Notes: generated from the letters alone by a model not told the origin. A stretch of DNA of 64,000 nt from Aquimarina sp. ERC-38 (GCF_026222555.1 NZ_CP098511.1:539501-603500), one strand, 5' to 3'. Shown: positions 55,673 through 63,690, counted from the stretch's first letter. Numbers and translations are program-made.

Positions 55673-56299
55673 ATGATGAAAAAAAGTTCAAGATCGCAAT
55701 TCCTGGAAATTGTAAACGCCCATATCTCCCTCAGGGACCAGGCAAAAAAGTTTGACCCTGCCATGGTAAAGGTAGCTACCGGGATCAAAGAAGGAAGGTT
55801 ACAATTAGCTGATACTGCTTACTATTCGATCAAATTTGCGGGTAACAAGGCCAATATCGATATGTTCGAAACCCAGGATGCCAAAGAAACCGGGATCACC
55901 AACGTGACCCAGGCCAAACTTCAAAAAGACCGCTTGTTCCTATGCAACCGGATTATCCTTTTGGCTGCACAGATTGAGGGTGACCTGCCCGGTAGTGATT
56001 CGGAACTAAAGCGGGTCATGAAACAAACCAATTTCGGGAGTATTAAAGGGGTGGCCGGGCTTCAAAACGGGGTGTTCTCACTTATCGCCAATAAAAAGAT
56101 CATTATCGATGAACGCCCCATGCAGGAATTTGCCACCGATGGCAATACCCAGATCAATGTAGGGACCTACTTTCTGGAAAGCCCCCGTTTCATAAGGGAC
56201 GACGAGGAATTTGAATTCAATATCGAACTTGGGGAGGATGCCCCGGAGAAAGCACTGATCAAGGTTGTCCTTGCCGGTACTGCAACCGTCCCTGCGTAA
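55673..56299 (+). CDS. Candidate major coat protein (208 residues, beta-rich)
   Basis: This soluble protein has no signal. It has a short helical start (SQFLEIVNAHISLRDQAKKF), then alternating strands: RLQLADTAYYSIKFAG, DRLFLCNRIILLAAQIEG, FSLIANKKIIIDERPMQEF, GTYFLESPRFIRDDEEFEFN, ALIKVVLAGTATVPA. The regular strand spacing and the late GTYFLESPRFI signature look like a single jelly-roll or related beta-sandwich. It is the first of five small beta-rich genes in a row and has the widest 5' gap of the set (77 bases), consistent with high expression. Calling it coat is inference; no family is recognised. Confidence 0.4.
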   Translation: MMKKSSRSQFLEIVNAHISLRDQAKKFDPAMVKVATGIKEGRLQLADTAYYSIKFAGNKANIDMFETQDAKETGITNVTQAKLQKDRLFLCNRIILLAAQIEGDLPGSDSELKRVMKQTNFGSIKGVAGLQNGVFSLIANKKIIIDERPMQEFATDGNTQINVGTYFLESPRFIRDDEEFEFNIELGEDAPEKALIKVVLAGTATVPA

Positions 56300-56357
56300 G
56301 CCTTACGTGCTATTGGTCAAAGATTAGAAAAACTATTTTAAGAAAAATGTGGTAATA

Positions 56358-56762
56358 ATGGACATGGAAGAAAAGCAACATACCAAGGAAACCAGGGTGG
56401 TTTTTTCCTTTAGAATGGAGAAACAAAACGGACTGGTTAGCATCGATACTTTTGAATTACCAAAGCATACCAGGTATGTAAGGGGGATCCAGCTGTTATC
56501 CGATTATCCGGACCGCTTGTACTACCGGGGGAAGCAACGTATTGAAATTGGCGGGGAGGAACTCTTCCCGGATGGCTTCGAGAGCAAAATACTGATGTCA
56601 TCCCTTAGTGTGGCGCCCAGGGAACGCTTCTTTGAACTGGGCGATGTACTACCTGGTGACCTGTCGGTTAAAGTACGGTTTGAGGATACGGATCATACCA
56701 AGGCAAATTTTGATACCGGATATATGGTCACCCTGATCCTCCTTATTCAACAGTCAATATAA
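56358..56762 (+). CDS. Candidate minor coat or spike protein (beta-rich)
   Basis: This 134-residue protein is strand-rich with no signal (TRVVFSFRMEKQNGLVSIDT, RYVRGIQLLSDYPDRLYYRG, QRIEIGGEELFPDGFESKIL, GDLSVKVRFEDTDH, MVTLILLIQQSI). I used ATG 56358; the GTG at 56349 adds only three residues. Length and strands fit a small jelly-roll coat protein. It may pair with the 208-residue protein, as two small jelly-roll coat proteins do in P23-77-type phages. Not recognised by family. Confidence 0.4.
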   Translation: MDMEEKQHTKETRVVFSFRMEKQNGLVSIDTFELPKHTRYVRGIQLLSDYPDRLYYRGKQRIEIGGEELFPDGFESKILMSSLSVAPRERFFELGDVLPGDLSVKVRFEDTDHTKANFDTGYMVTLILLIQQSI

Positions 56763-56770
56763 ACAATACT

Positions 56771-57298
56771 ATGAAGTGCATGATCAAAACAGTAAAACAT
56801 ACAGGTAGCAGGGATAAGGTGGTACGTAGGGAGTTTATCCCTATCACCTTTACGGTGGAAAGGGAAGGGCAATTTATAAATGCGGAAGCGAAACTTCCCT
56901 TTGCCACTTCCAGGGTAAATGCCCTTTTGGTTACTTCCAGGGTTGAACACGACTGTAAGGAAGGCGCACCTCCCCCACGGTATTTCTATGGATATTCGGA
57001 TAAGGTGATTACCGATGCTTCTTTCAGGAAGCTGAGCAACGGGGCTTTGTTTGATCCGCCATATCCCCCGGATACGGTTTTCAAGGGGTTTGGCAGAAGG
57101 TGGTATTTCGCCTGCCCTAAAACGGAAAGCTTTCCTGTACTGGTAGAAAATGGTTACTACCGGGACCTTGTGAACCCCTTAGAATTACCCCTAATGTTTG
57201 AAGGGTATTGCGGTCCGCAACCCTATTACTTATGGACGGGGGAACTGCCCGGGGAAGGGATCGGGGAAGCCCTGTTTTCTTTTAACCCACCAAGTTAA
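56771..57298 (+). CDS. Hypothetical beta-rich structural-type protein (175 residues)
   Basis: A soluble, strand-rich protein: VVRREFIPITFTVEREGQFI, AKLPFATSRVNALLVTSR, then several Pro/Gly-rich loops (GAPPPRYFYGYSD, LFDPPYPPDTVF) and a late YCGPQPYYLWTGELPGEG part. One Cys in the C-terminal third and one in CMIK at the N-terminus. No family recognised. It starts eight bases after the previous stop. Confidence 0.45.
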   Translation: MKCMIKTVKHTGSRDKVVRREFIPITFTVEREGQFINAEAKLPFATSRVNALLVTSRVEHDCKEGAPPPRYFYGYSDKVITDASFRKLSNGALFDPPYPPDTVFKGFGRRWYFACPKTESFPVLVENGYYRDLVNPLELPLMFEGYCGPQPYYLWTGELPGEGIGEALFSFNPPS

Positions 57299-57309
57299 AA
57301 TCGAAGGTT

Positions 57310-57579
57310 ATGATATTGGGAACACTTTCATTATTTCAGAAACGCGGGATCTTCTACAAAGAACAACAGCTACATTCAGGGGATGCTTTTTCCAAAGTGA
57401 TCGAAAAGGAGCTAGCCCCGGACTTGCAACTTGGACTTCCGGATATCCCGGATAAAGAGCGGTTGCTTCCGGTAGATGAGCAAGGGGATACCGATTATAT
57501 AAAGGCTATTTACGAAGATCAGGGACAGGCAACCTATCCCTACAAGGTCACGGTATGGTTACTTATCGAGGCTACCTGA
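57310..57579 (+). CDS. Hypothetical small structural-type protein (89 residues)
   Basis: This 89-residue soluble protein starts FQKRGIFYKEQQLHSGDAFS and ends YPYKVTVWLLIEAT, a terminal strand like the ones ending its neighbours (MVTLILLIQQSI, FLQVILKTAT). It lies 11 bases after its upstream neighbour. A shared last-strand pattern suggests this set of small proteins has one fold; this is my reading from sequence pattern, not a tested match. Confidence 0.4.
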   Translation: MILGTLSLFQKRGIFYKEQQLHSGDAFSKVIEKELAPDLQLGLPDIPDKERLLPVDEQGDTDYIKAIYEDQGQATYPYKVTVWLLIEAT

Positions 57580-57630
57580 TCCATTTTAAAATCAGTTTTC
57601 ACACCGGAAACAACAAATTTAAATGTACTA

Positions 57631-57966
57631 ATGAGTGAGGAATTTGCATTACAATACGCAAAGCAAAGGGCCAAAGAGCGGGGCTACGACAACTATCGCA
57701 TAGTCTACCGCGAATTTGTAATCCCGGCAAACGGGACCTTGAAATTTGAGGCATATAATGAAATCTGGCTTATCACCCATATTACCTGGGGGCTTATCAT
57801 CAAGTCGGATTACGGAAGGTACAACCATTGGTATGCCCGGGGGGTTATTGAAAATGCCCACGAGCATGGGGATCAAATTGAAATTGTCAATACCCGGAAA
57901 TACCAGCGTACCGTCCGGTTTTTACAGGTGATCTTAAAAACAGCTACGCATGACAGATCGAAATAA
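57631..57966 (+). CDS. Hypothetical small structural-type protein (111 residues)
   Basis: A soluble protein with strands VYREFVIPANGTLKFEAYNE, IWLITHITWGLIIKSDYG and a terminal TVRFLQVILKTATHD. Aromatic-rich middle (YGRYNHWYARGVIE). The end overlaps the start of the next gene by 17 bases, a sign of tight coupling. Fits the same group of small beta-rich proteins as the genes before it. Confidence 0.4.
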   Translation: MSEEFALQYAKQRAKERGYDNYRIVYREFVIPANGTLKFEAYNEIWLITHITWGLIIKSDYGRYNHWYARGVIENAHEHGDQIEIVNTRKYQRTVRFLQVILKTATHDRSK

Positions 57967-58798
57967 AATGATGGGGTCTATCCGGTTAAATGAAGACCAG
58001 CTTGCCGAAATGCAGCAAATGGGCTTTACCAATGCAAGTGCCTATGTGCGCCACAAATTGCGGGAGGGAACTTCTAAACTAAAGGAACTGCAGGCTACCG
58101 CCAATCAGGATGGGGTACGGCATTTGCCGGTTGCAACGCCCCCCAACCCATCTGACCCCCAACTGAAGGATCAGTTGACCATACAGCGGTTATCACTGGA
58201 GAATAGGCAACTCCAGGAAAAACTGGAGCGGGCCAGCAAGTCTAATGAAGAGGCTTTAAACGGGGTACAACTCCAGGTGCATTCCCTGTTACAGGAAGAA
58301 CTCCAGAAAAGGGATTACCAGCAGCTTAAAGAATCGCACGCAAAAGGCCAAAAAGAAATAGAACAACTCCAAAAAGGGGTTGAGCAGGCTAAAAAGGAAA
58401 ACGAAGAAAAACAGAAAGAAATAGAAAACCTGGTCAAAAAACTTGGTTTTGTAGAATTAGGCAAGGCCCTGCTCCCAGGGGCAATTTCCGGGTTGGCCAA
58501 ACAATACCCCAATCAGATGAAAGGGGTTGCAGGTACCCTGGGAAGGCTGGGCCTAAATGAAACGGGGGCACCTGGCAATAGTGAAGACGGGGATTACCTG
58601 CTCCAGATTTTAAACCACCTTCAGGAGGTATTTACCGAAGAGCAATTTGAACAGGTTATCCAACTGCTGATACAACTGGGGGAACAGGTCAGGGAGGACA
58701 GTAGTTTAATTAGTAAAATAAAGTATTTCCTGAGCCAAAGTACCCATTCCCCCAAAGGGGAACAGGCAAGTCCCCATCTTAACGAAACAGAATTATAA
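57950..58798 (+). CDS. Coiled-coil protein with N-terminal RHH-like segment
   Basis: This 282-residue protein starts with GSIRLNEDQLAEMQQMGFTN then ASAYVRHKLREG, which resembles a ribbon-helix-helix DNA-binding segment. About 80-170 is a long coiled coil rich in Gln, Glu and Lys (LENRQLQEKLERASKSNEEA, KKENEEKQKEIENLVKK). A Gly-rich helical part (LLPGAISGLAKQYPNQMK) and a C-terminal helix bundle follow (LLQILNHLQEVFTEEQFEQV). It could link DNA to the particle or act as a scaffold. No family recognised; the RHH reading is tentative. Confidence 0.5.
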   Translation: MTDRNKMMGSIRLNEDQLAEMQQMGFTNASAYVRHKLREGTSKLKELQATANQDGVRHLPVATPPNPSDPQLKDQLTIQRLSLENRQLQEKLERASKSNEEALNGVQLQVHSLLQEELQKRDYQQLKESHAKGQKEIEQLQKGVEQAKKENEEKQKEIENLVKKLGFVELGKALLPGAISGLAKQYPNQMKGVAGTLGRLGLNETGAPGNSEDGDYLLQILNHLQEVFTEEQFEQVIQLLIQLGEQVREDSSLISKIKYFLSQSTHSPKGEQASPHLNETEL

Positions 58799-58851
58799 CT
58801 TTAAAACTGCCCGGGTCAAAGACCCCTTTTAGGGATAGCGGGCCAAATATT

Positions 58852-59028
58852 ATGAAGACACCGATCACCGTACAGATAGAAGTAAAAAACCAGGCCGAAG
58901 CCAAACGGGTGCAAAAGGCCCTGGAAACCATCAACAGGAATTTTGGGGCTAAAGGCATTATCAAAATGGAGCAACTCTTCCTTACGGACGCTTTTATCCG
59001 GAACCTGGTAAAAATGAAACTGGCGTAG
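58852..59028 (+). CDS. Small protein, 58 residues
   Basis: ATG 58852 to the stop at 59028 gives 58 residues: an initial strand ITVQIEVKNQAEAKRVQKAL, then a helical middle and FIRNLVKMKLA at the end. The alternation strand-helix-strand fits a small alpha-beta domain. It lies between the coiled-coil and annexin-like genes, with 53 and 26 bases of spacing, on the same strand and in the operon's codon style. Confidence 0.5.
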   Translation: MKTPITVQIEVKNQAEAKRVQKALETINRNFGAKGIIKMEQLFLTDAFIRNLVKMKLA

Positions 59029-59054
59029 CTGGTAATTCCTAAAAGTAAAGTACT

Positions 59055-59477
59055 ATGGCACTTCCTGCACTTGCAATACAGGCTATTAAAAACAAACCCG
59101 GGATTAGCTTGGGAAAAAAGGCTACCAACGTCCTTTTAGCTACGGGAATGGGGGTGGCCGCCTTTTGGGGGGTCAGGGCGTTATGGAGGGCGCTTAAAAA
59201 AGACATCCGTGAGGGCCGGGCCCTGCAGGAAGGTGACCCTTCAAATTATGCTATCCGCCTGGTCATGGCCTTTGAAAATGATAATGCCTTTGGATGGGGA
59301 ACAGATGAGGAAGCTTTATTTATGGTCCTGGAACAAATCCCTACTGCCAGTATGATGCGAAAGGTAAACCGCGCCTATAAGGATTTGGAAAACCGCAACC
59401 TCTCGGCAGATTTGCAGAGTGAACTCACCACGGAAGAGTTCGCTATTGCCAACGAAATTATTAATTCAAAACGATAA
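59055..59477 (+). CDS. Annexin-like repeat protein with membrane segment
   Basis: This 140-residue protein has an N-terminal hydrophobic segment (NVLLATGMGVAAFWGVRALW, about 25-44) and, from about residue 76, FGWGTDEEALFMVLEQIPTA, then NRAYKDLENRNLSADLQSEL. This resembles one annexin repeat: the GxGTDEEAL start, the xxYKxLxxRxLxxDL second part and the acidic SEL ending. The type II Ca site needs GxGT plus an acidic residue about 38 on; here the SEL Glu is 40 residues after the Thr, one residue farther than in annexin A5 by my recall. Annexins bind acidic lipids with Ca, so this may attach the particle to membranes. Confidence 0.6.
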   Translation: MALPALAIQAIKNKPGISLGKKATNVLLATGMGVAAFWGVRALWRALKKDIREGRALQEGDPSNYAIRLVMAFENDNAFGWGTDEEALFMVLEQIPTASMMRKVNRAYKDLENRNLSADLQSELTTEEFAIANEIINSKR

Positions 59478-59481
59478 AACG

Positions 59482-60510
59482 ATGCAACAAAATATAACAG
59501 CTGTCGCACCACGGAAAAAGAAAGCAAGAAACGCAACCACAAAGCCAAAACAGCCAACTGGAAAGAAACTGTCCCAACGGCAGGTCTTGATGATAGGCCT
59601 GGGGGGCGGGGTGGTTTTAGGGTTGGGGTTTTTAGCTTATACCCATTTTAAGAACAAAGCAGCTGCAAAAAGGGGGCTTACCCTGGATCCAATTACTATC
59701 CCAGCCCGGGATGTTGTAACTACAATGCCAAACTTGCCTGTAGCTACCCTTAACTTTCCCTTAAAGCGGGGTGCCAGGGGTGCTCTGGTATCCATGGTCC
59801 AGAATGCACTATTGGCTAAAGGCGGGCAACCTGCACTGATCATCAGGGAGACCAGCTTCAGAAATGGAAGGGTGGACGGGATATTTGGTAGTGGTACCGA
59901 GCGTGCCCTGCGCGCAGCAGGGTTCCCTTCCGCCATCACGCAATCTGTTTTTACCACTTTGGTCGGCAAAAACAGCATTTCAGGGTTTGACCCGGCATCT
60001 GTTTCCAGGGAACTTATTGCTGCTGCTAACAGTAGGAACCTCTTCGGGGTACTTGGTGGCTTGAAGAAGATAGGTTCCGTAAGCCAATATCAACAGGTCA
60101 GCACTTTTTTTCAAGGGGTACGCATTACAGGCATAAAGGTTACTTCCCTGGTAAACGCCTTGTTAAGTGTAGCCTTTAAGCAAAAGGAACTGGAAAAAGT
60201 AAAGATCAGGGCTGAATTCAGGAGAATGGGTTTGAAACAAAATCCAAAGGGGGTATGGTTTATCCCCGGGCTTAACGGTTCAATGGGTATGTTTGACAGG
60301 GACCATGATAAAATTGAAAGGGAGTGGGATTTGGCTATTGCCATAAAACCTACGCTTTTAAAGTCAGCCGACGGGTCTTTTATTGTACCGGAACTAAAAC
60401 CCGATACGGTAGTAGGGTATATTACGGGGATAGAAAACGGGATCACCCGGATCCTTACCCAGTCCGGGGAAACAGTCTTTGCCCCCACCAGGAACCTTTC
60501 TTCCATATAG
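59482..60510 (+). CDS. Membrane protein with PG_binding_1-like domain
   Basis: This 342-residue protein (start ATG 59482, five bases after the annexin-like stop) has a basic N-terminus (APRKKKARNATTKPK), a transmembrane helix (VLMIGLGGGVVLGLGFLAYT, near 35-55), then a peptidoglycan-binding-type domain: FPLKRGARGALVSMVQNALL, with GRVDGIFGSGTERALRAAGF near 137-156. The C-terminal 150 residues (SRNLFGVLGGLKKIGSVSQY, then an EWDLAIAIKPTL end) are unassigned and may include another annexin-like helix set. An anchored cell-wall-binding protein would fit a particle vertex or injection device. Confidence 0.6.
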   Translation: MQQNITAVAPRKKKARNATTKPKQPTGKKLSQRQVLMIGLGGGVVLGLGFLAYTHFKNKAAAKRGLTLDPITIPARDVVTTMPNLPVATLNFPLKRGARGALVSMVQNALLAKGGQPALIIRETSFRNGRVDGIFGSGTERALRAAGFPSAITQSVFTTLVGKNSISGFDPASVSRELIAAANSRNLFGVLGGLKKIGSVSQYQQVSTFFQGVRITGIKVTSLVNALLSVAFKQKELEKVKIRAEFRRMGLKQNPKGVWFIPGLNGSMGMFDRDHDKIEREWDLAIAIKPTLLKSADGSFIVPELKPDTVVGYITGIENGITRILTQSGETVFAPTRNLSSI

Positions 60511-60573
60511 CAATGATCGAGAACTTTTAACAGTGTGAATAAAAAATTAATGTGAAACCTAAAAACAAAACGT

Positions 60574-60966
60574 ATGAAAAAAGTAAAACAGTGGTTACGC
60601 CCTGTATGGGAAAAACTAAAGCCGTTGTATGGTTATTTCAAGGTATGGAGGGAACTGTCCTCCCTGGCAGTAGGGTTTATCGTATGGGTGCATAGTGCGG
60701 TATTCCTCCGGTGGGTAGACCCGACGGCAGGGACTTATGATGCCGGGGTATTTCAGGTGTACCTCTTTGCCATTATCGGGATTTTTATCCTGCACGGGAT
60801 CGTACGTATCCTGATGAAGCTGATCTGGCCCACTTCGGAAAATTACCTTGACAACCATTTTAGAAACGATTTTAACACCATTACACCATGGCAAAAGCTA
60901 AAATTATCCACCTTTATTTTCTTTGCTTTCTTATTTGCAGTAGCCTTGTTGGCCAGGGCTTTGTAA
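60574..60966 (+). CDS. Hypothetical three-helix membrane protein
   Basis: This 130-residue protein has three hydrophobic segments: LSSLAVGFIVWVHSAVFLRW, VFQVYLFAIIGIFILHGIVR and the C-terminal LSTFIFFAFLFAVALLARAL. The last segment overlaps, in another frame, the start of the CHAP gene by 79 bases. A small membrane protein next to a lysin could be a holin-like pore, but two or three helices alone are not proof. No family recognised. Confidence 0.5.
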   Translation: MKKVKQWLRPVWEKLKPLYGYFKVWRELSSLAVGFIVWVHSAVFLRWVDPTAGTYDAGVFQVYLFAIIGIFILHGIVRILMKLIWPTSENYLDNHFRNDFNTITPWQKLKLSTFIFFAFLFAVALLARAL

Positions 60967-61481
60967 AGCCCCCTCAAGTACCTCCGGCAACGGAAGGTGA
61001 AATTAGGTTGTGCCTTAAACAGCTCTATGATTCCCAGGTAGGGGTACGCGAATACGAGGGTGCCAACCGGGGGGCTCATGTCGAGATGTACCTGGCAAGT
61101 GTAGAGCTAGGACCGGGGTATGCCTGGTGTGCAAGCTTTGTTTCCTGGTGCTATCAGAATGCCGGGGTAACCGCTCCACGTAGTGCGTGGGTCCCTAGTT
61201 ATGCACTTAAAAGTAAACGGATCTATCACAGGGGGAAATTCGAATTAAAAAGGCCACAAAACGGCGATGCATTTATGATCTGGTACCGTAGCAAAAACCG
61301 TCCCGCCCATATCGGGTTTGTAGATGATTGGGGGGAGGACTGGGTCATCACCGTGGAAGGGAACACCAACGACAAGGGTTCCAGGGAAGGGGACGGTGTC
61401 TATCGCAAACGAAGGCTAAAAAAACAGATATGGGCAGTCTCCGATTTTATTGGGTCAGGAAAACAGGTAACCAGGAAATAA
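60888..61481 (+). CDS. Secreted CHAP-domain amidase (lysin-type)
   Basis: This 197-residue protein has a signal peptide (HLYFLCFLICSSLVGQG) and a CHAP fold: Cys in YAWCASFVSWCYQ near 78, His in RPAHIGFVDDW near 140, and an Asn/Asp pair in VEGNTNDKGS. CHAP enzymes cut cell-wall peptides. The start at 60888 is needed for the signal peptide and lies inside the upstream gene. The gene is next to an L,D-transpeptidase-like gene, so wall remodelling or lysis is the likely role. Confidence 0.78.
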   Translation: MAKAKIIHLYFLCFLICSSLVGQGFVKPPQVPPATEGEIRLCLKQLYDSQVGVREYEGANRGAHVEMYLASVELGPGYAWCASFVSWCYQNAGVTAPRSAWVPSYALKSKRIYHRGKFELKRPQNGDAFMIWYRSKNRPAHIGFVDDWGEDWVITVEGNTNDKGSREGDGVYRKRRLKKQIWAVSDFIGSGKQVTRK

Positions 61482-61491
61482 TGATAAAGTA

Positions 61492-62166
61492 ATGCTTGCA
61501 AAGAGTATACAGATATTAAGGGGTAAAGGGTACAGGATCTACAGGGAGCCTTACAAGCTCAATATTGTAGGCTACCGTAGCCGTTTTATAGGCAGCAACC
61601 GTTTCGACGATGAAATCCACGTGTTCTATACCAATGACAATGGGAAATGGGTTTATCATATATTCCGGGCCACTACCGATCCTGGACAGTACTGGCTGGA
61701 TAACCCCATGCACCCGCAGGGGACTGCATTCCTTAAAAAAGGGCAATATATTGATGCTTACAGTATTGGGTTGCACCGGGGGGTCTACAGTGCGCTTGTA
61801 CAGACCAGGCCCGTAACGGTGATCCGTAATTATGAGCGTAAAGGACTATTTAAATGGTTTGAGTCCGGGGTTCAGGATACGGGAAGGTTCGGGATCAATA
61901 TCCACCGTGCCAGGAAACAGGGGGTGACCAGGGTTATTGATAATTTTTCTGCCGGGTGCCTGGTGTTTGCCAATGCTTCTGATTTTGACCGTTTTATGCA
62001 AATTTTAGGTCAGCACCGGAAACGCTACGGAAACTCTTTTACCTTGACGCTGGTAGATTTCAGGGATGAACGCAGGAGGAACCTGCAACGGATCGCCTGG
62101 GGGACGCTCCTTGTAACCGGGGGATGGTTGGCCTTCTCCCTTCGGCAAACACGGAACAATAATTAA
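61492..62166 (+). CDS. L,D-transpeptidase-like protein with C-terminal anchor
   Basis: This 224-residue protein has RFGINIHRARKQG near 137 and NFSAGCLVFANASDFDRFMQ near 160. His and the SAGC Cys are separated by about 14 residues, which fits the YkuD L,D-transpeptidase motif (H, spacer, SxGC). A C-terminal hydrophobic segment (IAWGTLLVTGGWLAFSLRQ) anchors it. There is no signal peptide, so it is placed with the anchor out at its C-terminal side. YkuD enzymes cross-link or remodel peptidoglycan. It follows the CHAP gene after ten bases. Confidence 0.6.
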   Translation: MLAKSIQILRGKGYRIYREPYKLNIVGYRSRFIGSNRFDDEIHVFYTNDNGKWVYHIFRATTDPGQYWLDNPMHPQGTAFLKKGQYIDAYSIGLHRGVYSALVQTRPVTVIRNYERKGLFKWFESGVQDTGRFGINIHRARKQGVTRVIDNFSAGCLVFANASDFDRFMQILGQHRKRYGNSFTLTLVDFRDERRRNLQRIAWGTLLVTGGWLAFSLRQTRNNN

Positions 62167-62175
62167 GTACGCAAG

Positions 62176-62382
62176 ATGAAGGTTTCAAAAAATACAGAAA
62201 AAGCGGGATGGACTCTTGTCGGGAGTATGCTGGGGTTTATCGTAGCCAAAAGGTACGCCCCCAAAGAAACCTACCCTTTCATCCTGATCGGGGGGTTTAT
62301 AGGGACTTGTCTTGGTGAGGAACTGGTTAAAGATAAGGAAATAGTAACCCCCTTACAAAAATCAAATCAGACATCCAATTGA
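62176..62382 (+). CDS. Hypothetical small membrane protein
   Basis: This 68-residue protein has two short hydrophobic stretches (WTLVGSMLGFIVAKRYAP and FILIGGFIGTCLGEEL) and a charged tail (VKDKEIVTPLQK). The Gly-rich pattern is like other anchored proteins in this operon. No family recognised. It lies nine bases after the L,D-transpeptidase-like gene. Confidence 0.5.
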   Translation: MKVSKNTEKAGWTLVGSMLGFIVAKRYAPKETYPFILIGGFIGTCLGEELVKDKEIVTPLQKSNQTSN

Positions 62383-62444
62383 TAATTGAAAATGAATGGA
62401 TTAGGTTCGTAATATTTAAAAGTATAACTACATAACAAGTACAA

Positions 62445-62537
62445 ATGAAAGATGCTGAATTACAAAGAAAGAATGAACAACTTGATGTCAAAAGTGCTAT
62501 CAAAAAGCTTCCCATTATTTTAAACATCATAGTATAG
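62445..62537 (+). CDS. Very short possible peptide, 30 residues
   Basis: A frame of 30 codons (AELQRKNEQLDVKSAIKK, then LPIILNIIV) could encode a helical peptide with a hydrophobic end. It lies in the only sizable gap of the operon. Whether it is translated is uncertain; reported because it follows the strand and spacing of the neighbours. Confidence 0.2.
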   Translation: MKDAELQRKNEQLDVKSAIKKLPIILNIIV

Positions 62538-62585
62538 AAAGTATAGAAGTATTTGCAATCTATCTTAAACCCTAAGAATACAGCT

Positions 62586-63020
62586 ATGAAAATTAATCCC
62601 AAAGGATTTTACCTCGTATTCAGACCTGATGAATATATCGAAAGTTTTGAAGATGTTTTTACGGACGTTAAGAGCAATCTTAATGACATAAAGGACATTT
62701 TTGAAAATGGGGTCTATGCACCAGAAGATATATATGGCCTGTATTCCAGTAAAAGTGAAGCATTAGAAGATGCAAAAGTGCTATGGGACAAAATTTTAAA
62801 AACAAACAAAATGAATGGTTTTGACAACATGATAACACCAGACAAAAAAGAAAGGTTTGCAAGGTTCCTGAATGAATTGATTCAAATATCGAATAAGTAT
62901 CAACTGGCAATCCCATTTGTAGAAGAAGTTGTTGTACTTAACAGTAAATACCCAAAGACCATCGAATATGAAATTGATGAGGAAACCGGGGAGTTGATGG
63001 CATTCTGGGATCCGGACTAA
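62586..63020 (+). CDS. Tandem paralogue family member 1 (144 residues)
   Basis: The start at ATG 62586 gives KINPKGFYLVFRPDEYIESF at the N-terminus, matching the paralogue at 63037; the TTG at 62553 only extends with unlikely sequence. The protein has a shared core: DVF near 25, a GVYAPEDIYGLYSSKSEALE segment near 50 and KKERFARFLNELIQISNKYQ near 90, then an acidic end (EIDEETGELMAFWD). No family recognised. It seems to be a small cytosolic alpha-beta protein. Confidence 0.6.
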   Translation: MKINPKGFYLVFRPDEYIESFEDVFTDVKSNLNDIKDIFENGVYAPEDIYGLYSSKSEALEDAKVLWDKILKTNKMNGFDNMITPDKKERFARFLNELIQISNKYQLAIPFVEEVVVLNSKYPKTIEYEIDEETGELMAFWDPD

Positions 63021-63036
63021 ACATAAAATAATACTT

Positions 63037-63450
63037 ATGAAAATAAATTTGAACAAACTATATATAGTCTACAATCCAGGTATTCAGTCAGGAAAAGCAG
63101 ATGTATTTAATGGAAAGCCAACGGATATTACCGGGCTACGTTACCAGTTTTATAGAGGTTTGGTAGCCGATCAGGTATACGGTATCTATACGACGAAGGC
63201 TTCTGCACAAAAAGCTGCCGACCGCTTACGGAAAACTTCTCCTCATACCCCCCTAGAGGGAAATAAGCCTTCCAAGGATAAGAAAGAACGTTTTAGGGAA
63301 TTTATCGCTGGATTGGAAGAACTCTCTTCCAAGCATGGAATTGCCATTCAATCCATTGGAGGTGTCCTTATATTCGAGTATCCAATACCGATCATTTATG
63401 ATGAAGACCATACATCCGGAGACCTGATCCCAAACTGGGAAGAGGACTAA
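63037..63450 (+). CDS. Tandem paralogue family member 2 (137 residues)
   Basis: Paralogue of the gene before it: KINLNKLYIVYNPGIQSGKA, then ADVFNGKPTDITGL, LVADQVYGIYTTKASAQKAA, KKERFREFIAGLEELSSKHG and the ending SGDLIPNWEED. Length is near member 1. It lies 16 bases after that gene. Two or three copies in a row suggest local duplication inside the operon. Confidence 0.6.
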   Translation: MKINLNKLYIVYNPGIQSGKADVFNGKPTDITGLRYQFYRGLVADQVYGIYTTKASAQKAADRLRKTSPHTPLEGNKPSKDKKERFREFIAGLEELSSKHGIAIQSIGGVLIFEYPIPIIYDEDHTSGDLIPNWEED

Positions 63451-63472
63451 TACCTGCTAAAGCAACAAAACA

Positions 63473-63690
63473 ATGGAAATAAACATTAAAAAATGTATAT
63501 CATGTTCTGGCTAAAGCACAAATATAAAAAAGTCGATGTTTTTAGTGGCAGGCCAAATACAATAGGAAGTTTGCGCCCCCTCTTTTTGGGTGGGAGACAA
63601 CCGAAAGATATCGGGGGTATTTATACTACCAAAGCTGAAGCACAAAAAGTAACAGAGGGGATTTATAGAAAATTTAACATCAAAAGATGA
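63473..63690 (+). pseudogene. Tandem paralogue member 3, frameshifted and truncated
   Basis: ATG 63473 opens MEINIKK in the family pattern but the frame ends after 13 codons. If one base is added after 63493 (in an A-run), the reading continues as YIMFWLKHKYKKVDVFSGRP, then GGRQPKDIGGIYTTKAEAQK, matching members 1 and 2. The protein then stops after KFNIKR and lacks the KKERF...E half. So the gene has lost its C-terminal part as well as its frame; it could still be translated from the internal ATG 63493 as a 65-residue piece. Confidence 0.55.
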
